Source of the DNA: Pseudorasbora parva
Lineage: Eukaryota; Chordata; Actinopteri; Cypriniformes; Gobionidae
Assembly: GCF_024679245.1 (NCBI RefSeq)
Contig: NC_090176.1
Coordinates: forward strand, 21,750,793-21,814,792
Direction: 5' to 3'
DNA: 64,000 nt
Below the pieces are notes generated by a model that made no database searches, was not told the DNA's origin, and worked only from the letters and a program-made list of their open reading frames with translations. Below, piece by piece: positions 45,214-54,397 of the stretch. Position 1 is the stretch's first letter. Each line of letters begins with the position of its first letter. The position numbers and the translations under genes are program-made.

Positions 45214-46822
45214 ACTTATATCCATCTTGAGAAGTTGGTTCAATAGGACCTGCTAAATCAGTGTGTACTAACTCTAGGGCCTCGCCAGCTTTTGTGTCAG
45301 TTTTTCTACTTCTGCTGTTGATGAACTTTCCCTCAGTACAGACGTCACAATCTAGTTTGGTATTACCTGTGATTTTCATACCCTCTACCACTTCAGGTAA
45401 TTTCAACACATCACTAACATTACAATGTCCCATTATCTCATGCCATGTTTTAACATCACAAGTTAAACTCACTTTGTCCCTGGACATCATATCAGTAACT
45501 GATGTATCAACACAGTGTTTGTTGTTATTTACCGTTTTCAGATAGTACAGTCTCTCATGCTCTTCTATGCGGAACACAGCTCCATCCTTGCTTATCAGTT
45601 CATTCTGTCCTTCTTGGAAGATCACCCTGGCACCATCTGTTGTAGCAGCTTGAACGGAGATGATGCTTTGTGGATATGATGGTATGAACAAGGCCTTCTT
45701 TAGAGTGATCCTGACGCATTTTCCTTCCACATCCAGCAGTAACACCTCTGCGTCGCCCCGCTTTAATGCCACGTTGTTCATCCTGGCTCCATCCGCAAGT
45801 TCCATGTAGTGTGACTTTGGGTCGAAACTCTCATCAAATCTCGTGAAATCGGTCTTCTCTGTTAAGATGTGGGATGTTGCTCCACAGTCTACCATTAGTC
45901 CATTTTTCGTAATATTGTCTGGAAGAAATGTTTGACTGACTTTGAAAACAAATGTTTGTTCTTTTTCACGCTCCTCTTGTTTTTCTGCAGCTTGTTTCGC
46001 TTCGTCTTTGTGCCCGTCTTTTCTCCGGCGACATGTCTCATCACTGTGTGTTGAACTTCTATGGTAGCTGCACCACTTGGGTACCCCCTTTTGGCGGCAA
46101 TCACGTGCAAGATGACCGCGGTTTCCACATCCATAGCAGGTCACGGATGCTATGTTTACTTTCATCACATTGTCAGTTTTGGGTTTATCAGCAAATTTTT
46201 CTGTCTCTTCATAACTTCTCAGTTTGCTTTTAAACTGGGTGAAAGTCAATTCTTCATTACTCTGTGTAGTATGGATAGCGAAAGGCTTGTAGGAATCTGG
46301 CAGGCCCTTTAGGATCATCGCTATTATCAGTCCGTCACTTATTACTTCTTTTGCGTTTCTTAGGGAAGTCACCGCTTTCTCAGCTCGGATAATGTAGTCT
46401 GTCACCGTCTCGTTAGATTCCTTCTTTAACGAAGTTAGTTCAGTGTATAGGGCGATAATTCTCGGCTTACCCTGACTGGCGTAGTGACTTCGAAGTATTT
46501 CCAGAGCTTTCCTGCCGTCATCAGCCGCCTCTCGCATCACCAGTGACAAGCTTTTATCGTCGAGAAACTGGATTAGTTCAGCGTAGCACTCCTCATTCTT
46601 TTCCTCGTCTATATCCTCGGTAGACAGTATTGTTTCCTTTAAACCCATTAATCTCAGATGACCAAGAAATTTTACTTCCCATAGTTCGTAGTTATTCTCG
46701 TCTCCGTCGAAGACTAGTCTCTGCCATTTTCCTCCTGAAACGTTAGCATTGGCGCGCCTGGGCCCATAACCTGTTAGGTTTTCATCTCTCTCCGTCATGT
46801 TTATGTGTAATGTAGTTGTCAT
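45214..46822 (-). pseudogene. copia gag, protease and integrase N-terminus
   Basis: Starts at ATG 46822, inside the 5' LTR, and reads across the primer site. Gag region includes NNYELWEVKFLGHLRLMGL and a zinc knuckle CYGCGNRGHLARDC (about residues 229-242). Protease active site is LMVDCGATSHIL (usual DSGA/DTGA replaced by DCGA). The integrase zinc-binding part follows: TWHEIMGHCN and LDCDVCTEGKF. The frame is open for about 530 codons until the hAT insertion cuts it after LAGPIEPTSQDGYK. Without that insertion it would be in frame with the downstream integrase core. Confidence 0.94.
46758..46771 (-). promoter_or_regulatory. copia primer binding site for initiator tRNA-Met half molecule
   Basis: On the minus strand GGTTATGGGCCCAG begins immediately after the LTR. 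It is the exact complement of CTGGGCCCATAACC, the anticodon stem-loop of initiator tRNA-Met. Drosophila copia is known to prime from an internal, cleaved tRNA-iMet in the same way. Confidence 0.88.
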
Positions 46823-47117
46823 CCATCCATTAAAGAATATTACACATTAAATAACTTCTTAGCATTCTTTATTTTTACCGTACATCTCGATACACTGGCA
46901 AACCATCAGTCCTCAAGGGAGCAGCCACATGTGACACGGGGGGTCGTCACATTCTCAAGTCAAAAAAAAAAGGTCACATGTTGTCCACATATGCGCACAA
47001 TGAACTCTTGCACATTTTTAGTATACGACAGTCAGTATTATAATGTACCATAAAAGGGAAATAATAATAATAGAAAACAACATAATACAACATAAATGAT
47101 GAGAACATAATTCAACA
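46772..47117 (-). repeat. 5' LTR of the copia element
   Basis: 346 bases, nearly identical to 41503-41848. Its last 51 bases (46772-46822) also encode the first 17 residues of the gag frame. Confidence 0.97.
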
Positions 47118-47163
47118 GTGAGTCATTAATGTCATCAATTTCATTTTTGGGTGAACTAACCCT
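47118..47163. mobile_element. TTAA-type repeat split by copia, right part
   Basis: Right end of the repeat at 41250-41502: TTTTTGGGTGAACTAACCCT next to TTAA (47164-47167). Confidence 0.72.
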
Positions 47164-47167
47164 TTAA

Positions 47168-47600
47168 GGCCTGGTTTCACAGATAGGGTTTAAGTCCAAT
47201 TTAAACTTCTGTGTCAAGTGGCATATATATATAAAAGATCCCACTAATGATTTGCCAAGTTAAAAGACAAAATAAAGCTGTTATTGTTATTGATGTTTGC
47301 ATCTAGTCAACGGACGAGTACAAATTATGGTTAGTTTTGTCAGTTGCATTTTGTTTTATTTTAATTAATTAGTGAGAGACTTTATTAATTAAATGTATTA
47401 ATAACATTGTTTGCACACAGCACAATCTATTTTAGTTTCAATGAAAGCAGTGCATTATTAGGCAAGTGATTGACTGGATATTAAACCGTTTTTATGCACA
47501 CTTCCATCAAGTATTCAGACAGAACTTGGTAATACATCACAAATTTAATAATAATATGACGTCTTGAAATTATTTCTATGCAAGTTTCCTAAAGATCTCA
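47168..47600. other. Spacer, nothing recognised
   Basis: AT-rich sequence; possibly the left flank or 5' part of the ISL2EU-type element that follows. No inverted repeat located. Confidence 0.35.
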
Positions 47601-47713
47601 TTTATTTTAGGTCACCTCCCTGACCCAGCAGTATTGGCTATTGGAGAAGCTGTCAAAGGACTCACTCCCCACCACTGATTTCCTGCGTACTTAATGACCT
47701 ATCAGAACTGTCT

Positions 47714-48550
47714 TTGGTGGACTCCAGATTTGGTCCTGTGCCGCGAGGTTCTGTGCTTTCCTACCAGTGTCCTCCTCTTGTGACCAAAAGCAACATGAAA
47801 CACCCAGTTGCTCCTGAGTTCCCAAAACTCCCTATTGATGGTGCTACATTTCCAAGGAGCTTGCACTTTGTCCCAAACTGCCACCAGTTCTTCCATTTGG
47901 AGAGCCTAAGTGTCACACAGGACTTGGCAGCTATAATAGAGGAGCGTACTCAGGACCAATCGGAGTGTCCACTGTGGAAGGAAATGCGCAAGCCTAGAGT
48001 AACTGCTAGTAGATTTTATGAGGTTTCTCATGTGCGAGGGGAGACATCTGGCCAGGCACTGGCAAGACGGATACTTAAAGGAGTAAAGCAAACCAGGGCA
48101 ATGAAAGCAGGCCTTGACAGAGAACCTGAGGTACTGCAACGTTACTCTGAACTTTTCAATGTGAATGTTTTAGCTTGTGGTTTTGTTGTACACCCAGATG
48201 CATCCTACCTTGGTGCCAGTCCTGATGCCAAAGTTTATGACCCTAATGCAGATCCCTGTTTTGGGCTTGCTGAGGTGAAATGCCCAGATGTTTCAACAGT
48301 TTCTGAGGCTGGGCATATTAAAATTGTAGATGGACAGGCAACCCTGAAAAAATCTCACAAATATTATTGGTAAGTTCAAGGCCAATTGGCCGTAACTGGA
48401 CTCAGTTGGTGTGACTTCATCACTAACACTGAAGAGGACATGACAGTCGAAAGAGTGTGGAGGGACAGTGTCATGATAACGCTGATGAGAGAAAATCTTT
48501 ATTATTTTTGTACTTTCATGGATGAATATCTTAGGTGTGGTATCTGTTAG
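47714..48550 (+). pseudogene. YqaJ-like nuclease of an ISL2EU element, one nonsense codon
   Basis: Exonuclease of the PD-(D/E)XK fold; in phages YqaJ-type proteins act in recombination, and in ISL2EU transposons their role is not established. The 5' part reads MVDSRFGPVPRGSVLSYQCP from 47714; the core has MKAGLDREPEVLQRY, YLGASPDAKVYD and GLAEVKCP, i.e. the conserved E, the D and the E-x-K of the active site. A TAA at 48371-48373 interrupts at HKYYW; the same frame then continues VQGQLAVTGLSWCDFITNTE to TAG at 48548. The change is probably CAA to TAA. Upstream sequence from about 47613 (after TTTATTTTAG) may be an earlier coding part, frameshifted. Confidence 0.85.
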
Positions 48551-48588
48551 GTATCTAGGATACAGATGTGTATATATATATTTTTTTT

Positions 48589-48719
48589 TGTAATGTAATT
48601 GCACTAATGTATAAATTGTTAATACTGTTAAAAAAGTCTAGAATTGTGTGTGTATACATATATATTGTAATGTAATTGCTCTAATGTAAAAATTGTTAAT
48701 ACTGTTAAAAAAGTCTAGA

Positions 48720-48730
<11 letters not shown>
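48589..48730. repeat. Two tandem units of about 77 bp
   Basis: TGTAATGTAATTGCACTAAT and TTGTTAATACTGTTAAAAAA then GTCTAGAATTGTGTGTG occur twice in order, with a third partial unit after the GT/TA tract near 48811. Confidence 0.85.

Positions 48731-48807
<77 letters not shown>
48722..48807. repeat. (GT)n(TA)n microsatellite
   Basis: GT run of about 30 bases changing to about 55 bases of TA. Confidence 0.97.
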
Positions 48808-48813
<6 letters not shown>

Positions 48814-48925
48814 TTTGTAATTGTACTAATGTTTATACATCTTATACAAATATAAAATCTTAGGTTAAGTAACAATTGTCACTTTATTTCAACAAATATA
48901 ATACAAGGTGTAACAGATATAATAC

Positions 48926-49066
48926 ATTATATTTCTAATTCACATATAAAGGTATGATATTATTTTTCTAATTCACATATAAAGGTATGACACATCTTTA
49001 TAATTCACATATAAAATGTATGATACATTATATTTAAAATTCACATATAATACATTATATTACAAA
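48926..49066. repeat. Degenerate tandem repeat
   Basis: AATTCACATATAAAGGTATG recurs four times with spacing of about 33-40 bases and a last copy truncated to AATTCACATATAATACATT. Confidence 0.8.
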
Positions 49067-49076
49067 AAAAGCTACT

Positions 49077-49733
49077 TTATACTCCTTTGTGGCCTTTAAC
49101 ATCAAGTGGCCACTGAAAATTGCTCATCAAGCAGCAGTTCGTCCACAGCTGGTTAACTGTTCCAGACAAGGTCAAAGGTACAGTGGTGTCCCAGATGTGA
49201 AACTCATTCACTCTTCTGATCGCTCTCTCAACAAGAATTCGAAGACGAGCTATGGCTTGTGTTCTCTCTGCATTTTCTTTGCTGAATTGAGCTGCTGTTT
49301 TGAAAGGTGGTATAATGAGTTTGGCCTCATGTTCTGCCAGCATCGTTTCAATGCATCGTTTCAATGGTGAATCCTTTGTCAGCCATGCAAGCATCACCTG
49401 GCTCCAGCAAGTCAAGAATCCCTGAGTTTTTCGTCAGCTCTTTATCAGAGATGGAACCTGTGTACAAGCTGGAAACAAAAGTAACTGCACCACATGGAGC
49501 AATGCCAATCAACCTCTGGAAGGTAGTTGTGTTTTTATTGGAAGAGAACACCTCAGACTGGAGCGTGAGTGAAGATGGATTCTGGCACCTGATCTCTGTG
49601 CAGTCAATGATGACCCTCAACTCTGGACAAAACTGGCTACATTTGTCTGGCATGGTAAAATTAACTTGCTCTCTGCTCATCCATATGGGTGATGATCCAA
49701 GGACGAGGTAAAGATAATTAGCCCAAGTTATGA
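49077..49733 (-). pseudogene. DDE transposase of an ISL2EU element, frameshifted
   Basis: DDE_Tnp_4-like nuclease on the minus strand. First block: ELRVIIDCTEIRCQNP (first Asp), QRLIGIAPCGAVTFVSSLYT, GDACMADKGFTI (second Asp). Second block: MLAEHEAKLIIPPFKTAAQF, RILVERAIRRVNEFHIW (Glu), ending near 49077. A 13-bp tandem duplication (CATCGTTTCAATG at 49341-49353 and 49354-49366) shifts the frame between the blocks. The frame extends upstream of the Met at 49680 as NYLYLVLGSSPIW, which fits the family. The N-terminal part (THAP region in relatives) is not seen. Confidence 0.85.
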
Positions 49734-49740
49734 TGATATA

Positions 49741-49978
49741 ATATAAAAGAAATATGACTGTTGTTAATAGCGACGCAAAGAATTTTGGGTTATCTGCAGC
49801 AGCGAAGGATATACCTTATGCACACTCCGAAGACCTGTAAAGGAAGGGCGTATTCGAAGGTCGCATTTGGAATGTCCTACTCACTTTTTTAAAATGAGGC
49901 AGCCTTCAGCTCATAGTGGATGTTATTGAGTGCACTCATTCAATCCCAAAATGCACCACAATAACGAGTGTATAATGC
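49741..49978. other. Spacer, possible further repeat
   Basis: No gene. AGCGACGCAAAGAATTTTGG near 49770 and the sequence after 50737 (ATAATGCACTTTGAGAGTCG) may belong to one element split by family B copy 2; not proven. Confidence 0.3.
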
Positions 49979-50736
49979 TGCATCCCAGTTCGCCTACTTA
50001 TACTACGTCCTAAAAGTACTCTTTTTGAAAAAGTACATACTTTTGAGTGTGTAGTAGAAAAGTATGCAAGCTTTGGGACATACTACTTCGTTATCTTTAA
50101 TGGACTCTTTCGCTTAGTTACATGCATCCCATCACCGTTTAACTGCCCTGTCAATCATCGTCAGATTCGTCACAGTTCAAATCCTCCACATTCAGTTTCA
50201 TTTCCTACCGTATCGGAGAGAAATGTAGTAGCACGTTGATTTGCCATGTATGGGTCTTTAATGCAGAGACTCTCCTCGTGTTTGCAGTTTTAATATAATG
50301 ATGCATTTAAAGTTAATGGCCAAACGTATCATTACAAAAGTTCACAATGCTGCTGCTGGTGAAATATATTGTGGATAACACTGAATACATATATTTTTGT
50401 CTGGTTAAATACTGATAATTGATCACTCAAACCTTTATATAAACCTCTCTACCTAATTGTCGGACTCTCACATCCATCATGTTTTTTTGTTTAGTTTTTT
50501 ATAAAACTTTTTATCCGCATTTGTAGTTCTAATCAAATCCTCGTCCAATTCGCAATGGGTTATGGGCAATATCAGCCGTTAAGAGTGTGTCAATCAATCT
50601 GCACATTGAATTCTGACCGGAAATAGTAGACCAATCGGGTATCTTTGGAATAATCTTTTCAGCATACTATGGTTTAGGACATACTAATTCTATTGTGTGT
50701 ATAATATTTAGTATTAATAGCGAATTGGGATGCAGG
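49979..50736. mobile_element. Non-autonomous inverted-repeat transposon, family B copy 2
   Basis: Left GCTGCATCCCAGTTCGCCTA and right (complement) CCTGCATCCCAATTCGC. Aligned end to end with 7135-8262; lacks the 458-bp nested insert and so shows the empty TTAA site at 50579-50582. Confidence 0.85.
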
Positions 50737-51299
50737 GCAACAGCTAGAGAATACCCATAATGCACTTTGAGAGTCGCACGCTGAATGAATTCCCACGTCT
50801 TGCCAAGAGATTTTGCCCCGAGCTGAATCAGTCCTCCATCCATTTTCCAAACTTTGCTGGTCCAGCGTAATATCATACAGGTATAAATTCTTCTTAATTG
50901 ATAAACAAATGGTTTAATTAAGGTTTATACATGATATTTTCCATGGCAGAGTTAAAGATAAAACTACAGTATTCATTACTACTGGAGCTGCCAGTTTGCT
51001 ATGTTTCAAATGATTAAACAGCTAAAGCGGCAGCCCTTTCAACTCTTTCAGAGGTGAAGCATCATTGACTGATAGACAACTACTATGTAAGTGTTTGTAA
51101 CTTTTCTCATTTGAATGTTTGTTCATTTGTTGTTGGATAAGTGTGTCTGTGTAGTGCAGTGGTGTGTATTAGTAGTTTTGGTGTATTCTCGCGGCATGTG
51201 TGTGTGGGAGTTAGCATTTGTGAAGCATTTGTTTGGTCATTGCCACGTTTATGAGTATAAGCGTTTGTTGGGGGCGTTCCCAGCTGCTTTCAATAACGA
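50737..51299. other. Spacer before the LINE, no gene seen
   Basis: Small frames at 50667-50876 and 51115-51372 have no family features. Part of this may belong to the LINE 5' UTR. Confidence 0.35.
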
Positions 51300-51373
51300 T
51301 ACTCAGGTGAGTATAAATAGCGTGATAGTCCGCGGCAGCACTCGTGTGAAGCCCTCCTCGTGTGAAGCCTGAT

Positions 51374-51600
51374 GAGTGTAAAGACTTCAACTCTTCCCTG
51401 TGCAAGACCGACGAGTGTAAAGACTTAAATTCTTCCCTGTGCAAGACCGACGAGTGTAAAGACTTTAACTTTTCCCTGTGCAAGACCAGCGAGTGTAAAG
51501 ACTTCAACTCTTCCCTGTTCAAGACCGTCGAGTGTAAAGACTTCAACTCTTCCCTGTGCAAGACCGAGTGTAAAGACTTCAGCTCTTCCCTGTGCAACTC
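51374..51600 (+). repeat. Six tandem 39-bp units at the LINE 5' end
   Basis: GAGTGTAAAGACTTCAACTC begins units at 51374, 51413, 51452, 51491, 51530 and 51566 (last step 36 bp). All steps are multiples of three, so a frame reading ECKDFNSSLCKTD stays open through all six. Confidence 0.92.
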
Positions 51601-51633
51601 CTCCCGAGCAAGGACCCCGACAAGGCACTTGAG

Positions 51634-51700
51634 TATCATTTTCCTTTTCATTATTTGTGTTTCCTTTTCATTATTTGTGTTTCCTTTTCATTGTTTGTGT
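51634..51700. repeat. Three tandem 20-bp units
   Basis: TTTCCTTTTCATTATTTGTG repeated three times with one A/G change, directly after the 39-bp array. Confidence 0.92.
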
Positions 51701-51935
51701 TCAGTTTTCTTATTTCTGTTCTCGGATCTGTATTCACCATGTGCTTTCAAATCTCTACTATTACTACTAGCACTCATAAATCACTCTCTGTGCGCGCGAG
51801 ACGCCGCAATCCTAATAATTTGCGCAGTCTACAGCTACTTTTCTCTCTATTCCAATTGTTCTCTGGAATTGCCAGTCTGCTGTAAACAAAGCAGACTTTA
51901 TTTCATCTATTGGGACTCATTCTCAGCTCACCCTC

Positions 51936-52289
51936 ATGGCCCTAACTGAGACCTGGATCAAACCAGAGGACATTGCCACTCCTGCAGCCCTCTCAACTAA
52001 TTTTATTTTTTCACACACCCCTCGACCAATTGGGAGGGGTGGGGGTACTCGTTTGCCATCTCTATCGGCCAGTTCATTTGAATCACACTCAATCACTATT
52101 AGTCACCCTGTTAAAATCCATGCTGTAGTGGTCTATCGTCCTCCAGGTCACCTCGGTAACTTTGTGGAGGAGTTGGATGTGTTACTTTCTAGCTTCCCTG
52201 AGGATGGCAGTACTCTGATTCTGCTTGGTAACTTCAACATCCATCTTGATAAACACCTAGCCACAGACTTCACCACTCTACTGACTTAA
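51936..52289 (+). pseudogene. LINE endonuclease fragment
   Basis: AP-endonuclease-like domain: MALTETWIKPEDIATPAALS near the start, HAVVVYRPPGH in the middle and LILLGNFNIHLDK near the end. Truncated by a TAA at 52287; downstream endonuclease sequence (TKSGNQLDLVCTRNCS, about 52325-52370) continues in another frame. Confidence 0.85.
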
Positions 52290-53257
52290 TTTGACCTTAA
52301 GTTAGTATCTACTACGGCTACTCACAAATCAGGTAACCAATTAGACCTCGTCTGCACACGCAACTGCTCCACGGACAACATATTAGTTACTCCATTAAAA
52401 ACCTCTGACCACTTTCTTACAACTCTTAACCTCATACTGACTCCTGACACAACCCACACTCCTACACAGATTAGCTTCCGGCGTAATCTACGCTCACTCT
52501 CTCCCTCTCTCCCTCTCGCCTATCCACTATGGTTTCATCTTCGCTCCCTCCACCTGCTCAGGTCTCAGCACTGGACACTTACAGTGCTACTGACACTCTT
52601 TGCTCCACTCTAACATTATCCAGCCCACCCCACCCCATCTGCCCCCTGGCTGTCTGATGTTCTCCCTGAACATCGCTCTGGACTCAGGGCGGCAGAGAGG
52701 AAATGGCGGAAATCTAAAAACTATACTGACCTTACCTTGTATCAGTCTCTTCTCTCTTCTTTCTCTACAAATGTCTCCACTGCTAAAACAACATACTACC
52801 ACAACAAAATCAACAATTGCTCTGATTCTCGCACACTCTTTAAAACATTCTCCTCTCTTCTTTATCCTTCTTCTCCCCCTCCTTCATCAACTCTTACAGC
52901 TGATGACTTTGCATCATTTTTCACAAACAAAACATCTCTCATCAGCAACCAGTTCTCCTCACCTCAAACTGACACGCGCATCTCAACAACTAACACGAAC
53001 ATGCTTCAGTCCTATTCAGTGCTAATATCCTTGATCCTATACCCACTCACCTCCTTCAGGCCATTTCTTCTTCAATCACTCCTGCACTCACTCACATTGT
53101 CAACACTTCTCTTCACACTGGAAACTTTCCCACAGCATTTAAGCAGGCTCGGGTAACCCCACTGCTTAAGAAACCCTCTCTGAATCCAGCACTTTTAAAA
53201 AAAAAGTACAGACCGGTATCCCTTCTGCCTTTTATTGCAAAGACACTTGAGTGAGTT

Positions 53258-54376
53258 GTGTTCAATCAACTCTCTATGTTTCTTGAACAGAACAACCTCC
53301 TGGACAACAACCAATCCGGCTTCAAAAGCGGCCACTCGACTGAGACTGCCTTGCTCGCGATAACTGAGGCACTGAGACCGGCAAAAGCAGCTTCCAAATC
53401 CTCGGTTTTCATCCTGCTGGATCTGTCTGCTGCTTTTGACACAGTTAACCACCAGTCCCCAGTGGTTCAGGTCTTATCTCTCTGGTAGGTCCTACAGGGT
53501 GTCATGGAGAGGTGTCTTAAGTCTCATCATCTAGCTACTGGGGTTCCCCAGGGCTCAGTGCTTGGACCACTTCTCTTCTCCATCTACATGTCATCATTAG
53601 GCTCTGTCATTCAGAAACACAGCTTCTCCTATCACTGCTATGCTGCTGACACTCAACTCTACTTCTCATTTCAACCAGATGATCCTACAGTCAGTGTTCG
53701 TATCGCTGCCTGTCTGACAGACATTTCTGACTGGATGAAGGAGCATCACCTTCAACTCAATATTGCAAAGACAGAATTACTTGTTGTTTCAACCAACCCA
53801 GCACTTCATCAAAATTTCTCCATTCAGCTTGGTTCATCAACCATAACTCCATCTAGGGCAGCCAGGAACCTTGGAGTTGTGATTGATGACCATTTAAACT
53901 TCACTGACCACATTACTGCAAAAGCCCGGTCCTGCAGATTTGCTTTATACAACATTAGAAAGATTAGACCCTTCCTATCAGAACAGGCTGCACAACTCCT
54001 GGTTCAGGCTCTTGTTCTCTCCAGACTGGTCTATTGTAATGCTCTTCTGGCTGGGCTTCCAGCATGCACTATCAAACCCTTGCAGCTGATCCAGAATGCG
54101 GCGAGAGTGGTCTTTAATGAGCCGAAGAGAGCGCCTCTCTTCATCAGACTGCACTGGTTGCCAATGGCTGCTCGCATGAAATTTAAGGCACTGGTTCTCG
54201 CCTATAAAGCAACCACTGGCTCTGCACCAATTTACCTAAACTCGCTTGCTCAGACTTACACACCCTCCAGAAGCTTGCGTTCTGCGAGTGAGCGACGCCT
54301 CGTGGTTCCATCCCAAAGAGGCATGAAATCACTCTCACAATCACTCAAAGTTGCTTTGGATAAAAGAGTCTGCTAA
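53258..54376 (+). pseudogene. LINE reverse transcriptase, two blocks
   Basis: Block one 53258-53488 (VFNQLSMFLEQNNLLDNNQS to SAAFDTVNHQSPVVQ) and block two 53504-54376, 290 residues ([83 protein letters not shown]). A deletion of the region between (fingers/palm junction) and a frame change separate them. The catalytic pair reads AD rather than DD, so the enzyme would be dead. Confidence 0.92.
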
Positions 54377-54397
54377 ATGATTAAATGTAAATGTAAC

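Larger units (their letters stand above)
41503..47117 (-). mobile_element. Ty1/copia LTR retrotransposon, complete but interrupted
   Basis: Full element on the minus strand: two 346-bp LTRs (46772-47117 as 5', 41503-41848 as 3'), copia-type primer site, gag-protease-integrase, reverse transcriptase-RNase H and a polypurine tract. A 5-bp duplication GTGAG flanks it (41498-41502 and 47118-47122). LTRs differ at two positions by eye (about 0.6%), so insertion was recent. Coding capacity is broken by a hAT insertion at 44440-45213 and one frameshift near 42740. Order protease-integrase-RT-RNase H is diagnostic of copia. Fish copia elements such as Zeco1 are the natural comparison. Confidence 0.96.
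47600..49740. mobile_element. ISL2EU (IS4-like) DNA transposon remnant with two convergent genes
   Basis: A YqaJ-like nuclease (+, 47714-48550) and a DDE transposase (-, 49077-49733) face each other across about 530 bases. ISL2EU/IS4EU elements of eukaryotes are known to carry just this pair (transposase, often with THAP domain, plus YqaJ nuclease). Both genes are inactivated by small lesions. Terminal inverted repeats were not located, so limits are provisional. Confidence 0.75.
51300..54397 (+). mobile_element. L2-like LINE, long but inactive copy
   Basis: Non-LTR retrotransposon with a 5' block of tandem 39-bp units, an endonuclease region, a reverse transcriptase and a short 3' tail. Endonuclease: MALTETWIKPED, VVYRPPGH and LILLGNFNIHLDK (usual GDFN changed to GNFN). 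[69 protein letters not shown] and, at the active site, YAADTQLY in place of YADDTQLY. 3' end TTGGATAAAAGAGTCTGCTA then AATGATTAAATGTAAATGTAA. Stops and frameshifts break it into at least four pieces. Confidence 0.92.

Noticed and set aside
51362..51949. 195-codon frame as a host repeat protein
   Set aside because: The repeat part belongs to the LINE 5' array and the rest is low-complexity Phe/Ser-rich sequence; kept as LINE array instead.
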